A DNA stretch of 64,000 bases from Actinacidiphila bryophytorum (lineage in GTDB: Bacteria > Actinomycetota > Actinomycetes > Streptomycetales > Streptomycetaceae), in the NCBI RefSeq assembly GCF_016916835.1, contig NZ_JAFFIX010000006.1:186001-250000 (forward strand), read 5' to 3'. Under the pieces are notes generated by a model, which was given only the letters and a program-made list of their open reading frames with translations, did no database searches and was not told the origin of the DNA. The position numbers and the translations under genes are program-made. Below, piece by piece: positions 8,130 through 16,987 of the stretch. Each line of letters starts with the position of its first letter. Position 1 is the stretch's first letter.

Positions 8130-8624
8130 CTACTCAGCACCGGTGTCGGGGCCGACGCTGCGCACGAACTCCTGGAAGTCGCCGAGGACGTCGTCGTGCT
8201 GGCCCGCGGTGGCGGTCAGGGCCAGCCGGATCACGGCCCGCTGGTGCGGGTCGTTCTCGTCGAGCATGGACAGGTAGACCTGGGTCTGGAGCAGTGCGGT
8301 GCGCTCGCCGCGCAGGACCGCGGTGAAGGACAGCTGCTGGGTGAGGGCGGGCGCGTCCTCGGTGCCGACCTCCTGGCGCCCGGTCAGCACCACGGAGCCG
8401 GCGATCGACCGCATGCGCTCGACGGACTCGTCGGCGATGTCGGCCAGCGGGCTGTCGTCGGGCCGGTAGTCGCCGTCGATGGTGATGTTGGCGGTGAAGT
8501 GGCCGTCCGGCTTGGGGTGGAGCGCGACGAAGGCGACGTCGGGGGCTCCGACCTCGTCCGGCGGGGCCGGGCGCCAGCCGTCCGGCAGCCGGAACTCGAT
8601 CGGCACCGGAAGCGTCGTGGACAT
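8130..8624 (-). CDS. Small Mog1/PsbP-fold (DUF1795/LpqN-like) protein
   Basis: 164 residues. The start has GGGAG about six bases upstream. MSTTLPVPIEFRLPDGWRPAPPDE opens with the F-x-LPDGW-x-x-x-x pattern of DUF1795/LpqN-type Mog1/PsbP folds. Further on, strands such as GHFTANITIDGDY and LTQQLSFTAVLRG fit that fold. There is no signal peptide, so it appears cytoplasmic, unlike LpqN lipoproteins. It lies between the WXG-like gene and the 170-aa gene. DUF1795-like proteins are common beside WXG100/type VII clusters, so a chaperone or adaptor role for the neighbouring large protein is plausible. The same fold seems to recur in the kinase ectodomains at 43.7-51.2 kb. Confidence 0.75.
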   Translation of the reverse strand: MSTTLPVPIEFRLPDGWRPAPPDEVGAPDVAFVALHPKPDGHFTANITIDGDYRPDDSPLADIADESVERMRSIAGSVVLTGRQEVGTEDAPALTQQLSFTAVLRGERTALLQTQVYLSMLDENDPHQRAVIRLALTATAGQHDDVLGDFQEFVRSVGPDTGAE

Positions 8625-8691
8625 TTCGAACTCCCTTACCCAGCTCCGCGGCGGAGCTGCATGTCGGAACAGGCGGCTCGGAACAGCCGGC

Positions 8692-10077
8692 TCAGAACAG
8701 GCTGCCGATGCCGTGGCCGATGGACTTGGCCACGCCGCCGGCCTTGCCTGCCACCTTTCCGACATCATGCGCGATATTCCCGGCCGCGTCGGCGGCGTCG
8801 TGGGCCGCGTCGGAGACCTTGTGCGGGTCGACGGTGAATTCGAAGCCGACCTCGCCGCCGAGGCCGAGGGCCGCGCCCACCTTGCCGCCGAAGTGGTATT
8901 TGCCGTCGTCGCCCTTGCCGAACTCGACCTTCGCGTCGGCGCCGACACCCGCCCAGCCCTCGGCGGTGGTGCCCGCGCCGATCCCGCCGGCCTCGACGCC
9001 GCCGGTGACCGAGCCCTTGGCGCCGGCGAAGGCCTTCGCCCCCGCGCTGACCCCCTGGAGCCCGGCCTTGGCGCTGGCCGACGCCTCGGCGCCGCCGAAT
9101 CCGGTGGCGCGTCCGTAGACGCCGACGTCGCCGGCCTCGACGCGGCCCTCGGTCAGTGCGCGGGCGCCGGCGGAGACCTCGGCGGTGCCGCCGATGCCCT
9201 TGTTGCTGAAGCCCCAGTTGGCGGAGGCCCTGGCCCCGACGTTGGCGTCGGCGATGCCGGACAGGGTCAGCGAACCGTTGGTCAGGGTGCCTTTGGCGGT
9301 GACGTGGCCGAGGTCGGCGTAGGCCTTGACGGAGCCCTGCTTGCCGTAGGCGGTGCCGCCGTGGGAGGTGCCGGCGTTGGGGCCGAGGACCGTGGTGGAG
9401 CCGTCGGCGTGCCAGCCGTCGGTCTTGGTCTTGCCGCCGTCCTTGCCCGCGTCCTTGCCGTGCGGTGTGGTCTGCGGCAGGCCGCCCTCGGCGTGCGCGT
9501 TGAAGCCGCCGATGCCGCCGCCGTCGAGCGAGGTGTCGCCGGCGGCGCGGGTCAGGGCGAGTTTGACGTTCTGGTCGGCGTCGTCGACGGCGTGCACGGC
9601 CTTGGCTATCTCGGCGGTCCACTCCTGGGCGGCCTGGCTGTACTTGGCCACCAGGGAGCTGTACTCCGGGTCGTGCCGGTAGTCGAACCGCTCCTTCTCG
9701 GTGAGCTTGTCGAAGCCGACGTAGGTGACGATGCCGTCGGCGTCGACCTTGTAGTCCTTGGCCTCGGCCTCGGTGACCAGGTCCTTGACGGCCTTCTGCC
9801 GCCAGGTCAGCTCGGTGTGCGCCTCCTTGAGGATGCTGGCGACGGCCAGCGCCTCGGTCTTGGCTGCCCCGTACTCGAAGGAGGTTCCGGCCGAGCCGCC
9901 CTGCTGGGCGCCGAAGGCGAAGCCCTGCCAGTTGCCGTTGGCCAGGGCGCCTTTGACGTTCTTCTCGTAGTCGGTCTGGAGTGCGCCGAAGCGCTCGCCC
10001 ATCTTCTGCCAGGTGTCGGACACGTCCGACAGCGGTGACAGGTCGGCGGTCATCACGTCGTGGTAGGTCAGCGGCAC
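8692..10077 (-). CDS. WXG-like N-terminal domain protein with Ala/Gly-rich repeat body
   Basis: 461 residues. The N-terminus (about 1-110) is helical and holds a W-x-G turn (GNWQGFAFGAQQGG near residue 48), as in WXG100/ESX substrates. It continues with long helices to about 175. The rest, from about 180, is Ala/Gly-rich with repeated SAGAKAFAGAKG-, VEAGGIGAGT- and KVGAALGLGGEV-like units, ending in amphipathic DAAHDAADAAGN and a GKAGGVAKSIGHG tail. There is no signal peptide, fitting type VII-style export. This layout is common in actinobacterial secreted proteins but has no assigned activity; a membrane-active C-terminus is a guess. The start is GTG 10077; ATG 10053 is an alternative. It is 13 bp after the preceding gene. 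Confidence 0.8.
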   Translation of the reverse strand: MPLTYHDVMTADLSPLSDVSDTWQKMGERFGALQTDYEKNVKGALANGNWQGFAFGAQQGGSAGTSFEYGAAKTEALAVASILKEAHTELTWRQKAVKDLVTEAEAKDYKVDADGIVTYVGFDKLTEKERFDYRHDPEYSSLVAKYSQAAQEWTAEIAKAVHAVDDADQNVKLALTRAAGDTSLDGGGIGGFNAHAEGGLPQTTPHGKDAGKDGGKTKTDGWHADGSTTVLGPNAGTSHGGTAYGKQGSVKAYADLGHVTAKGTLTNGSLTLSGIADANVGARASANWGFSNKGIGGTAEVSAGARALTEGRVEAGDVGVYGRATGFGGAEASASAKAGLQGVSAGAKAFAGAKGSVTGGVEAGGIGAGTTAEGWAGVGADAKVEFGKGDDGKYHFGGKVGAALGLGGEVGFEFTVDPHKVSDAAHDAADAAGNIAHDVGKVAGKAGGVAKSIGHGIGSLF

Positions 10078-10090
10078 GGTGGGTCCCCGG

Positions 10091-10717
10091 TCACATCTGG
10101 TCGAGGCTGGTGGGCAGCGGCCGGTGGATCGGGTTCGTCCCGACCACGGGGGGCTGCGTACCGCCGAGCGGGTTGCTGCCGAACGCGGGGTTGGTGCTGA
10201 CCGGCGGCGGCGTCGTGGTGAGCAGCGGGTCGGTGCCGAACGCGGGGTTCGTGCCGATCAGCGGGTCGGTGGTCGCCGGCGCGTTCGGGAAGAGCGGGTT
10301 GGTGACCAGTGGGCTGCCCGCGGTGAGGTCGGTGCCGATGCCCGTGTCCTGGTTCAGGAAGAGGGTCTTGGTGCCGCGCAGGGCGCTCAGCTCGTTCTGC
10401 AGCCGGCCCATCAGGCGGTCGGCCTGGCCCCGCCAGACGGTCATCGCGGCGGACAGGCCGCTGTCGGCGGCCCAGCCGGAGAGCCCGGTCAGGCCGGTGT
10501 CGGGCTTGGCGTCGTTGAAGATCGGCGGCGGTGCCGGTGCGGTCATCGGCGGGTGGACGACGCCGCCGCCCTCGCCCATGGCGCCCGCCGACCTGGTGTC
10601 GGGCAGCAGGTTCTGCTCCATGTACGTGACGGCCCGCTGCTTGTCGCTCGCCGAGCTGGCCAGCGCCGGCCCCTGCCGGCCCTGCGGATGCTGTCCTTCG
10701 GTGCCCCCGGAACCCAC
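10091..10717 (-). CDS. Proline-rich hypothetical protein heading the WXG-type operon
   Basis: 208 residues, GTG start with GAGGGGGAG upstream. The N-terminal half has a helical region (about 85-125, GWAADSGLSAAMTVWRGQAD) that could pair with a WXG-type helix bundle. The C-terminal third is a run of short repeats, TNPLFPNAP, TNPAFGTDPL and TNPAFGSNPLGG, rich in Pro/Asn/Thr and likely disordered. There is no signal peptide or membrane span. It is first of four leftward genes. The size and order (a small helical partner before the large WXG-like protein) resemble ESX partner pairs, but this is inferred from position only. Confidence 0.75.
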   Translation of the reverse strand: MGSGGTEGQHPQGRQGPALASSASDKQRAVTYMEQNLLPDTRSAGAMGEGGGVVHPPMTAPAPPPIFNDAKPDTGLTGLSGWAADSGLSAAMTVWRGQADRLMGRLQNELSALRGTKTLFLNQDTGIGTDLTAGSPLVTNPLFPNAPATTDPLIGTNPAFGTDPLLTTTPPPVSTNPAFGSNPLGGTQPPVVGTNPIHRPLPTSLDQM

Positions 10718-10845
10718 GGGTCTCCCCCTCGCGCATGCGGCGCCCCCACCTGCCGGCGCCGGTGCGGCACGTGCAGATGCTTCGGCAGCACCTTAGGGGT
10801 GTCCGTGGTGCGGAAGACAACCTTCCAGTGACCGGGGGTACAACT

Positions 10846-10879
10846 CTGGCCCGGAATCCGCGGCGGATTTCCGGGCCAG
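10846..10879 (-). terminator. icmB: Hairpin terminator after icmB
   Basis: CTGGCCCGGAA-TCCGC and GCGGATTTCCGGGCCAG form a near-perfect 16-bp stem with one bulged base and a two-base loop, 40 bp downstream of the icmB stop. There is no long T tract, as is usual in this high-GC group. The region from here to 10717 must also hold the promoter of the WXG-type operon. Confidence 0.75.
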
Positions 10880-10919
10880 GGTCAGTGCCGGGGTCAGCGG
10901 GAGGGGTGCGGCGGGAGCC

Positions 10920-11327
10920 TCAGGCCGCGGACTGGACGTTCTCGTTCACCCAGGCCACGACGTCGCCCGTCGGGGTGCCCGGGGTGAAGATCGCGGCGAC
11001 CCCGAGCTCCTTGAGCGGGGCGATGTCGGCCTCGGGGATGATGCCGCCGCCGAAGACCTTGATGTCCTCGGCGTCGCGGTCCTTGAGCAGCTCGATGACC
11101 TTCGCGAAGAGCGTCATGTGGGCGCCGGACAGGATGGACAGGCCGATGGCGTCGGCGTCCTCCTGGATGGCGGTGTCGACGACCTGCTCGGGGGTCTGGT
11201 GGAGGCCGGTGTAGATGACCTCCATACCGGCGTCCCTGAGCGCACGGGCGATGACCTTGGCCCCGCGGTCGTGACCGTCGAGTCCAGGTTTGGCGACCAC
11301 TACGCGGATCGGACCGGACACACCCAT
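10920..11327 (-). CDS. icmB: Isobutyryl-CoA mutase small subunit, B12-binding
   Basis: 135 residues, the usual length for a stand-alone cobalamin-binding subunit. The B12 motif DxHxxG is at 17-22 (DGHDRG), SxL at 63-65 and GGGIIPE follows, as in the C-terminal domain of methylmalonyl-CoA mutase. IcmB pairs with a large IcmA subunit to interconvert isobutyryl-CoA and n-butyryl-CoA, linking valine breakdown to butyrate precursors. The large subunit is not in this window. Start 11327 has GGAGG five bases upstream; six extra codons to 11345 were rejected. It is transcribed singly, leftward, and ends in a strong hairpin. The substrate is inferred from family and synteny. A partner for another CoA mutase is possible. 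Confidence 0.88.
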   Translation of the reverse strand: MGVSGPIRVVVAKPGLDGHDRGAKVIARALRDAGMEVIYTGLHQTPEQVVDTAIQEDADAIGLSILSGAHMTLFAKVIELLKDRDAEDIKVFGGGIIPEADIAPLKELGVAAIFTPGTPTGDVVAWVNENVQSAA

Positions 11328-11715
11328 CTCTGCCTCCATGCGCATGGTTCGCGTGCCGTGGAATGTCGCTGCTCACGGCGGTGCGGATCGCACTGCGTGA
11401 GCGTGTGTGAACGAACGTTATCGTCCGCGTCGGGCACCCGTCAGTTTTACGGATGGCACCGAGGGGGAAATCACACAGTGGGACACATTCCCCACAGGTC
11501 GGGCCGACGGCAGCCCGCCAGGGCGTAGGGACACGCCCGGGCCGTCCGGCGACCCGTCGGGTTTTACGAGGAGCCGCTGCCAGGACGCCGCATTGCCCGC
11601 CCGCTAGCCGCAGGGCGCGGCGATGCGGCATCCGCGGACCCGTCCGCGGGCGCCGGCTTCTCCGACCACGGCGCCCGGGTCACCGTTGATCCGGCACCGT
11701 GACGGGAGGTGGGCC
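11328..11715. other. Divergent intergenic region icmB/lipase (388 bp)
   Basis: No gene is seen. The region should hold the promoters of icmB and of the lipase gene, but I could not assign -35/-10 boxes with confidence. A CCGCGGA-CCCG-TCCGCGG inverted repeat lies near 11633-11650, within the last 90 bp before the lipase start. Confidence 0.6.
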
Positions 11716-12621
11716 ATGGCCGGCCGTTCGTCGGGGGCGGGACAGGGCGCGGGGCAGAGCGCCGGAGGCAGTTCCCACAGCAGTCACGGCGGGAGCGCGG
11801 GAGAGGGCGCACAGGACGGCGCCGGGCCGGAGGACCCGGCGGCGGAGGCCGCGGGCGGCACGGGGAGCCGCCTGTGGCACAGCGTGGGCCTGGCCAAGGC
11901 GACCGCCGTGGACCTGGCGGTCCTGGCGGGCCACCTGGTGCTGTACCCGACGGGCATGCTGCCTGAGCGCGACCAGGCCCGCGAGGCGGTCAGGGCGCAT
12001 CCCCCGGTGCTGCTGCTGCACGGCTTCGTCGACAACCGCTCGGCCTTCGCCGTGCTGCGCCGCTCGCTGCACCAGCACGGCTGGCCGCAGGTGCAGGCGC
12101 TGAACTACTCGCCGCTCATCGGTGACATCCGCACCGCGGCCGAGCTGCTGGGGCGCCATGTGGAGGAGGTCTGCGCCCAGACGGGCCGGCGCAGGGTGGA
12201 CGTCGTCGGGCACAGCCTGGGCGGCCTGATCGCCCGCTACTACGTGCAGCGGCTCGGCGGCGATCTGCGGATCCGTACGCTGGTCACGCTGGGTACACCG
12301 CATTCGGGCACCCGGGCGGTACCGGCGCTCGCGCCGCACCCGATCATCCGGCAGATGCGGCCCGGCTCCGAGGTGCTGGCCGAGCTTGCGGAAGCCGCTC
12401 CCGGGTGCCGTACGCGCTTCGTCGCCTTCTGGAGCGACCTGGACCAGCTGATGATCCCCGTGGAGGCCGCGCGCCTGCTCCACCCCGACCTTCCGGCGGA
12501 GAACGTCAAGGTCAGCGGGGTGGGGCACCTCGCGCTCCCGGTGCACGGCACGGTCGTGACCGAGATCCGCCGGGCCTTGTCGGGGGCGGGTCCGCTGCGG
12601 CCGGCGATCGAGGCGGCATAA
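11716..12621 (+). CDS. Alpha/beta-hydrolase lipase
   Basis: 301 residues with GGGAGG before the ATG. The oxyanion segment is LLHGFVDN (100-107). The nucleophile elbow is VVGHSLGG with Ser167. The likely acid is in FWSDLDQ (Asp241 or 243) and the base is His271 in GVGHLAL. The order and spacing match triacylglycerol lipase/acyltransferase-type alpha/beta hydrolases. The first 50 residues are Gly/Ser-rich without a clear signal peptide. A hydrophobic stretch at 65-80 (VDLAVLAGHLVLYPTG) may anchor it to the membrane. It is divergent from icmB and lies ahead of the M23 peptidase gene. Substrate unknown. Confidence 0.88.
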   Translation: MAGRSSGAGQGAGQSAGGSSHSSHGGSAGEGAQDGAGPEDPAAEAAGGTGSRLWHSVGLAKATAVDLAVLAGHLVLYPTGMLPERDQAREAVRAHPPVLLLHGFVDNRSAFAVLRRSLHQHGWPQVQALNYSPLIGDIRTAAELLGRHVEEVCAQTGRRRVDVVGHSLGGLIARYYVQRLGGDLRIRTLVTLGTPHSGTRAVPALAPHPIIRQMRPGSEVLAELAEAAPGCRTRFVAFWSDLDQLMIPVEAARLLHPDLPAENVKVSGVGHLALPVHGTVVTEIRRALSGAGPLRPAIEAA

Positions 12622-12760
12622 CGGACACATAACGGTCGGATACCGACCGAACGCCGGGCAAGCCGGACGTCAGGTTACGGGCAGAGATTGTCGCCGTCCC
12701 CTACAGCGGGCTACAGTCACCGCTAATTCTCCTGCTGCCGAGGCGAAAGAGAAGCTGGCG

Positions 12761-14287
12761 GTGAACGAACGTCACCCGTCGGGATACTCCCCCGACTACG
12801 ACGCCTACGCGTACGACGCCTGTTCCACGGGCTCCTACCAGGCTGTCGGCACCCTCTTCGCTGACGACACGACGACCGGGACGTACGGGTACATCCCGCA
12901 GCAGACCCCGCCGCCGTACGGCTACGACCAGCCGGCCCCGCAGCAGGCACAGACGCAGGACTACACGTACGGCACGGGCTACGGCTTCGACTACGGCCAG
13001 GCCCAGCAGCAGCACCAGCCCGAGCAGCAGAGCTACGACCCCTACGGCTACCCGTCCGGCGCCACGTACTACGACACCGGAACCTACGACGCCCAGCAGT
13101 TCGCGTCGTACCAGCAGCCGTACGAGCAGCCGCAGCCGCAGGCGTACGACCAGTCCTACGGCCAGCCGTACGAGCAGGCCTACCCGCAGCAGCCGCAGGT
13201 GCCCCAGCAGTCCTTCGTCCCCCAGCAGGACTGGGACTCAGGCGCCTACCCGACGTACGGCTACGGCTACGACGCGGGCGGCGACACCGGCATCTACGAG
13301 CAGTTCCCGCCGCAGCAGCCGTACGAGCAGCAGCACCAGCCGCAGCACGACTACGCGTACGAGTACCGCGAACCCGAGGCGGAACCCCAGCCCCAGGCCC
13401 AGCCCGAGCCCGCGACCGCGCTGCTCACCGACGAGGTCCGCGCCGACGACGGCCTCACCGACGGCGGGGACGAGCCGGAGGCCGCCGCCGAGCGGCACGA
13501 CTTCGCCGCCGACGACGCCGACCGCGCCTACGAGCCCGGCGTCCCGGTCGCCCGCAGCCGGCGCCGCAAGCCCGCCAAGCGCTCGGCGCTGCTCACCGTC
13601 GCGGTGCCGTCGGTCGCCGTGATGGGTGTCGCGGCGGTCGGTGCGGCCGCCGTGACGGGTGTGGGCATGGCGCAGGACTCGGGCGGGTCGCACGCCGACA
13701 CGCAGGCGGCGGGCAGCACGGGCAAGGCCCCGACGACCCAGCTCGACCGGCAGCTCGCCGGGGTGAGCCAGGACGCCAACGACTTCGCGGACCGCGCCAG
13801 CCGCACGCAGGAGCGGATCGACCTCAAGGACCGGCAGGCGGCGGCCAAGCGCGCGGCGGACGCCGCGGCGGCCCGCAAGGAGGCGCTGCGGCCGAAGTTC
13901 GTGCTGCCGGTCAAGCAGAAGGGGCTGAGCGCCTACTTCGGCCAGGCCGGCGTCAACTGGATGGCCCTGCACACCGGCATCGACTTCCCGGTGATGGTCG
14001 GCACCCCGGTGATGGCGGTCACCGACGGCACGGTGCGCACCCAGTGGAACAGCTCCTACGGCAACATGGCGATCGTGACCGCCCCCGACGGCACCGAGAC
14101 CTGGTACTGCCACCTGAGCAGTACGAAGATCCGCAGCGGCTCGGTCAAGGCCGGTACGGTCATCGCCTATTCGGGCAACACGGGCAACACCACGGGGCCG
14201 CACCTCCATCTGGAGGTACGGCCGGGCGGCGGCTCACCGATCGACCCGCTGCCGTGGCTGCTCAAGCACGGCCTCGACCCGCGCTGA
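12761..14287 (+). CDS. Membrane-anchored M23 (LytM) peptidase with Tyr/Gln-rich N-terminus
   Basis: 508 residues, GTG start. Residues 1-215 are low-complexity, rich in Tyr, Gln and Pro (repeats such as QPYEQ and YGQPYEQ), and presumably cytoplasmic and disordered. A basic stretch RSRRRKPAKR precedes one membrane helix at 275-302. Next comes a coiled-coil-like linker (325-375), then the LytM domain at 385-500. Zinc ligands are His404 and Asp408 (HTGID) and His483 (HLHLE), with His451 catalytic. All are intact, so endopeptidase activity on peptidoglycan cross-bridges is expected at the outer membrane face. It is followed 40 bp later by pcrA on the other strand. Only a weak ribosome site precedes the GTG. 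Confidence 0.9.
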   Translation: MNERHPSGYSPDYDAYAYDACSTGSYQAVGTLFADDTTTGTYGYIPQQTPPPYGYDQPAPQQAQTQDYTYGTGYGFDYGQAQQQHQPEQQSYDPYGYPSGATYYDTGTYDAQQFASYQQPYEQPQPQAYDQSYGQPYEQAYPQQPQVPQQSFVPQQDWDSGAYPTYGYGYDAGGDTGIYEQFPPQQPYEQQHQPQHDYAYEYREPEAEPQPQAQPEPATALLTDEVRADDGLTDGGDEPEAAAERHDFAADDADRAYEPGVPVARSRRRKPAKRSALLTVAVPSVAVMGVAAVGAAAVTGVGMAQDSGGSHADTQAAGSTGKAPTTQLDRQLAGVSQDANDFADRASRTQERIDLKDRQAAAKRAADAAAARKEALRPKFVLPVKQKGLSAYFGQAGVNWMALHTGIDFPVMVGTPVMAVTDGTVRTQWNSSYGNMAIVTAPDGTETWYCHLSSTKIRSGSVKAGTVIAYSGNTGNTTGPHLHLEVRPGGGSPIDPLPWLLKHGLDPR

Positions 14288-14327
14288 GGACCGGCGCCGA
14301 ACCCGCGAGGACCCGCCCAGCGGGCAC

Positions 14328-16796
14328 CTACAGCTTCTCCACCGGCGCATAGCGCAGCAGCAGCATCTTCGGGCGCTCGTCGCCGAAGTCGATCGTCGCC
14401 TTCTCGTCGCCCGGCTGCCCCGTGACGGCCACGACCGTGCCCAGGCCGAACTGGTCGTGCGTGACCCGGTCGCCCACCGACAGCGAGATGACCGGCCGGT
14501 CGCCTGCCGACCGCCGGGTCGCGAAGCCGCCGGACGCACCGCCCCGCCGCCCGAAGCCGCCGCCCGCGCCCACGGTGCTGGACAGTGACGCGGCGGCCTT
14601 GGACACGGGGCTGCCGGACGCCGAGGGGGCCGCGCCGGTGCGCTTCCACTCGATGAGCGCCTCGGGGATCTCCTCGAGGAAGCGCGACGGCGGGTTGTAC
14701 GAGGGCTGGCCCCAGGCGCTGCGCATCATCGAGCGGGTCAGGTAGAGGCGTTCGCGGGCGCGTGTGATGCCGACGTAGGCCAGCCGCCGCTCCTCCTCCA
14801 GCTCCTTGACCTGTCCGAGCGCGCGCATGTGCGGGAAGACGCCGTCCTCCATGCCGGTCAGGAAGACGACGGGGAACTCCAGGCCCTTGGCGGTGTGCAG
14901 GGTCATCAGGGTGATGACGCCGCCGGCCTCCGCGTCGTCGTCGGGGATCTGGTCGGAGTCGGCGACCAGGGCGACGCGCTCCAGGAAGTCGGCCAGGGTG
15001 CCGGGCTCGTCCTCGGCGCGCTCCTGCTCGAACTCCAGAGCCACCGCCGCCAGTTCCTGCAGGTTCTCCACCCGGGTCTCGTCCTGCGGGTCGGTGGAGG
15101 CCTGCAGCTCGGCGAGATACCCCGTGCGTTCGAGCACCGCCTCCAGGACGACGGCGGGACCCGCGCCGGACTCGACGATGGTGCGCAGCTCGTCCATCAG
15201 GGTGTTGAAGCGCCGCACCGCGTTGGCCGAGCGCGCGGCCATGCCGTACGCCTCGTCCACCCGGCGCAGGGCCGCGGCGAAGGAGACCTTCTCGCGCAGC
15301 GCGAGGGCGTCGATCATCGCCTCCGCCCGGTCGCCGATGCCGCGCTTGGGCACGTTGAGGATGCGCCGCAGCGGTACGCCGTCCTCGGGGTTGGCCAGCA
15401 CCCGCAGGTACGCGAGGACGTCGCGGACCTCGCGCCGCTCGTAGAAGCGGACGCCGCCGACGACCTTGTAGGGCAGGCCGACCCGGATGAAGACCTCTTC
15501 GAAGACCCGGGACTGGGCGTTGGTGCGGTAGAAGACGGCGACGTCGCCGGGGCGGGCGTCGCCGGCGTCGGTGAGGCGGTCTATCTCGTCGGCGACGAAC
15601 TGCGCCTCGTCGTGCTCCTGGTCGGCCACGTAGCCGACGATGACCGGGCCGTCGCCGGACTCGGTCCACAGGTTCTTCGCGCGCCGCCCCGCGTTGCGCT
15701 CGATGACGGCGTTCGCGGCGGACAAAATGGTCTGCGTGGAGCGGTAGTTCTGCTCCAGCAGGATGGTGCGGGCGTCCGGGTAGTCCTCCTCGAACTGGAG
15801 GATGTTGCGGATGGTGGCGCCGCGGAAGGCGTAGATGGACTGGTCGGCGTCGCCGACGACGCACAGCTCCGCCGCCTCGTCGCCCTCCCCCACCAGCTCG
15901 CGCACCAGTGTGTACTGGGCGATGTTGGTGTCCTGGTACTCGTCCACCAGGACGTGCCGGAAGCGCCGCCGGTAGTGCTCGGCGACGTCGGGGAAGGCCT
16001 GCAGCAGGTTGACGGTGGTCATGATGATGTCGTCGAAGTCCAGCGCGTTGGCCTCGCGCAGCCGGGCCTGGTAGAGCGCGTAGGCCTCGGCGAGCTTCTT
16101 CTCGAAGGGTCCCCCAGAGCCTCCGGCATGGGAGGTGCCCCCATCCGCCTGCCCGGCGAAGGTCTCCTCGTCGATCAGCTCGTTCTTGAGGTTGGAGATC
16201 TTGGCGCTGAAGGACTTCGGCGGGTACTGCTTGGGGTCCAGGTCGAGGTCCCGGCAGACCAGGGCCATCAGGCGCTTGGAGTCGGCGGCGTCGTAGATCG
16301 AGAACGACGAGGTGAAGCCGAGCACCTTGGACTCGCGGCGCAGGATGCGCACGCACGCGCTGTGGAAGGTGGAGACCCACATCACCTTCGCGCGCGGCCC
16401 GACGAGCTGCTCGACCCGCTCCTTCATCTCGCCCGCGGCCTTGTTGGTGAAGGTGATCGCGAGGATCGAGCCGGGGTGGACGTGGCGGGCGGCGAGCAGG
16501 TGGGCGATGCGGTGGGTCAGCACCCTTGTCTTGCCCGAGCCGGCGCCCGCGACGATGAGCAGCGGCCCGCCGGAGTGCTCGACCGCGGCGGCCTGCTGCT
16601 CGTTGAGGCCTTCGAGCAGCTGCGCGGGGTCGGTGGCCGGGCGCGGGGCGCCGTTGCGGTAGTACGCGTCGCGCCCGCCGTCGCCGTGCCCGCCGCCCGC
16701 GCCCAGGTCTTCCGGGGGCGGCGGCGCGTCGGGGTCGGCAGGTTCCGGTGCCACATGCAGACCGGGCAGGAAGTCGTCGTCAAAGAGGCTGCTCAT
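14328..16796 (-). CDS. pcrA: UvrD/PcrA-type ATP-dependent DNA helicase
   Basis: 822 residues, full length for SF1A 3'-5' helicases. Walker A is AGAGSGKT at 83-90, motif Ia is TFTNKAAGEM, motif II is DEYQDTN at 285-291, motif III is GDADQSIYAFRGA and motif VI is YVGITRARERL. A Tudor-like C-terminal domain (VGDRVTHDQFGLGTVVAV) follows a Ser/Gly linker, as in PcrA. It unwinds DNA in repair and clears stalled transcription and replication complexes. Oddity: residues about 217-230 (ADGGTSHAGGSGGP) are encoded by a palindromic repeat inserted in frame. A PafBC-type promoter overlaps the region just upstream of the ATG, so it is probably damage-inducible. Confidence 0.97.
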   Translation of the reverse strand: MSSLFDDDFLPGLHVAPEPADPDAPPPPEDLGAGGGHGDGGRDAYYRNGAPRPATDPAQLLEGLNEQQAAAVEHSGGPLLIVAGAGSGKTRVLTHRIAHLLAARHVHPGSILAITFTNKAAGEMKERVEQLVGPRAKVMWVSTFHSACVRILRRESKVLGFTSSFSIYDAADSKRLMALVCRDLDLDPKQYPPKSFSAKISNLKNELIDEETFAGQADGGTSHAGGSGGPFEKKLAEAYALYQARLREANALDFDDIIMTTVNLLQAFPDVAEHYRRRFRHVLVDEYQDTNIAQYTLVRELVGEGDEAAELCVVGDADQSIYAFRGATIRNILQFEEDYPDARTILLEQNYRSTQTILSAANAVIERNAGRRAKNLWTESGDGPVIVGYVADQEHDEAQFVADEIDRLTDAGDARPGDVAVFYRTNAQSRVFEEVFIRVGLPYKVVGGVRFYERREVRDVLAYLRVLANPEDGVPLRRILNVPKRGIGDRAEAMIDALALREKVSFAAALRRVDEAYGMAARSANAVRRFNTLMDELRTIVESGAGPAVVLEAVLERTGYLAELQASTDPQDETRVENLQELAAVALEFEQERAEDEPGTLADFLERVALVADSDQIPDDDAEAGGVITLMTLHTAKGLEFPVVFLTGMEDGVFPHMRALGQVKELEEERRLAYVGITRARERLYLTRSMMRSAWGQPSYNPPSRFLEEIPEALIEWKRTGAAPSASGSPVSKAAASLSSTVGAGGGFGRRGGASGGFATRRSAGDRPVISLSVGDRVTHDQFGLGTVVAVTGQPGDEKATIDFGDERPKMLLLRYAPVEKL
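16107..16142. repeat. Palindromic interspersed repeat inside pcrA
   Basis: The sequence GGGTCCCCCAGAGCCTCC, then GGCATGGGAGGTGCCCCC, is of the short palindromic type common in Streptomyces intergenic DNA. The inner part pairs as CTCC/GGAG with C-rich and G-rich flanks. Here it lies in the coding sequence with a length that keeps the frame. It adds a Gly/Ser-rich loop between two helicase segments. Confidence 0.75.
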
Positions 16797-16805
16797 CGCC
16801 TCCCG

Positions 16806-16828
16806 AGTCTAGGCGCCCGCACCGACAC
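16806..16828 (-). promoter_or_regulatory. pcrA: RecA-NDp/PafBC-type promoter of pcrA
   Basis: On the minus strand GTGTCGGTG (16828-16820), eight bases, then TAGACT (16811-16806) matches tTGTCRgtg-N8-TAnnnT at all but the weakly conserved first base. Transcription would start only a few bases before the ATG at 16796, giving a leaderless or nearly leaderless mRNA. Confidence 0.75.
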
Positions 16829-16987
16829 CGATGCCCTCTTGTGGCGGGTAGCCCCTTTACCACTCTCGGTGATATTCGGACTTGATTACGAAAAGGTATC
16901 GGGCCTATCGGACACCGCCCTTCCCAGCGGTACTGCCGCACGGCTACGGTGCCGCACCAGGCAGCGTCCGAAAGGAGTCCGCCCGGC

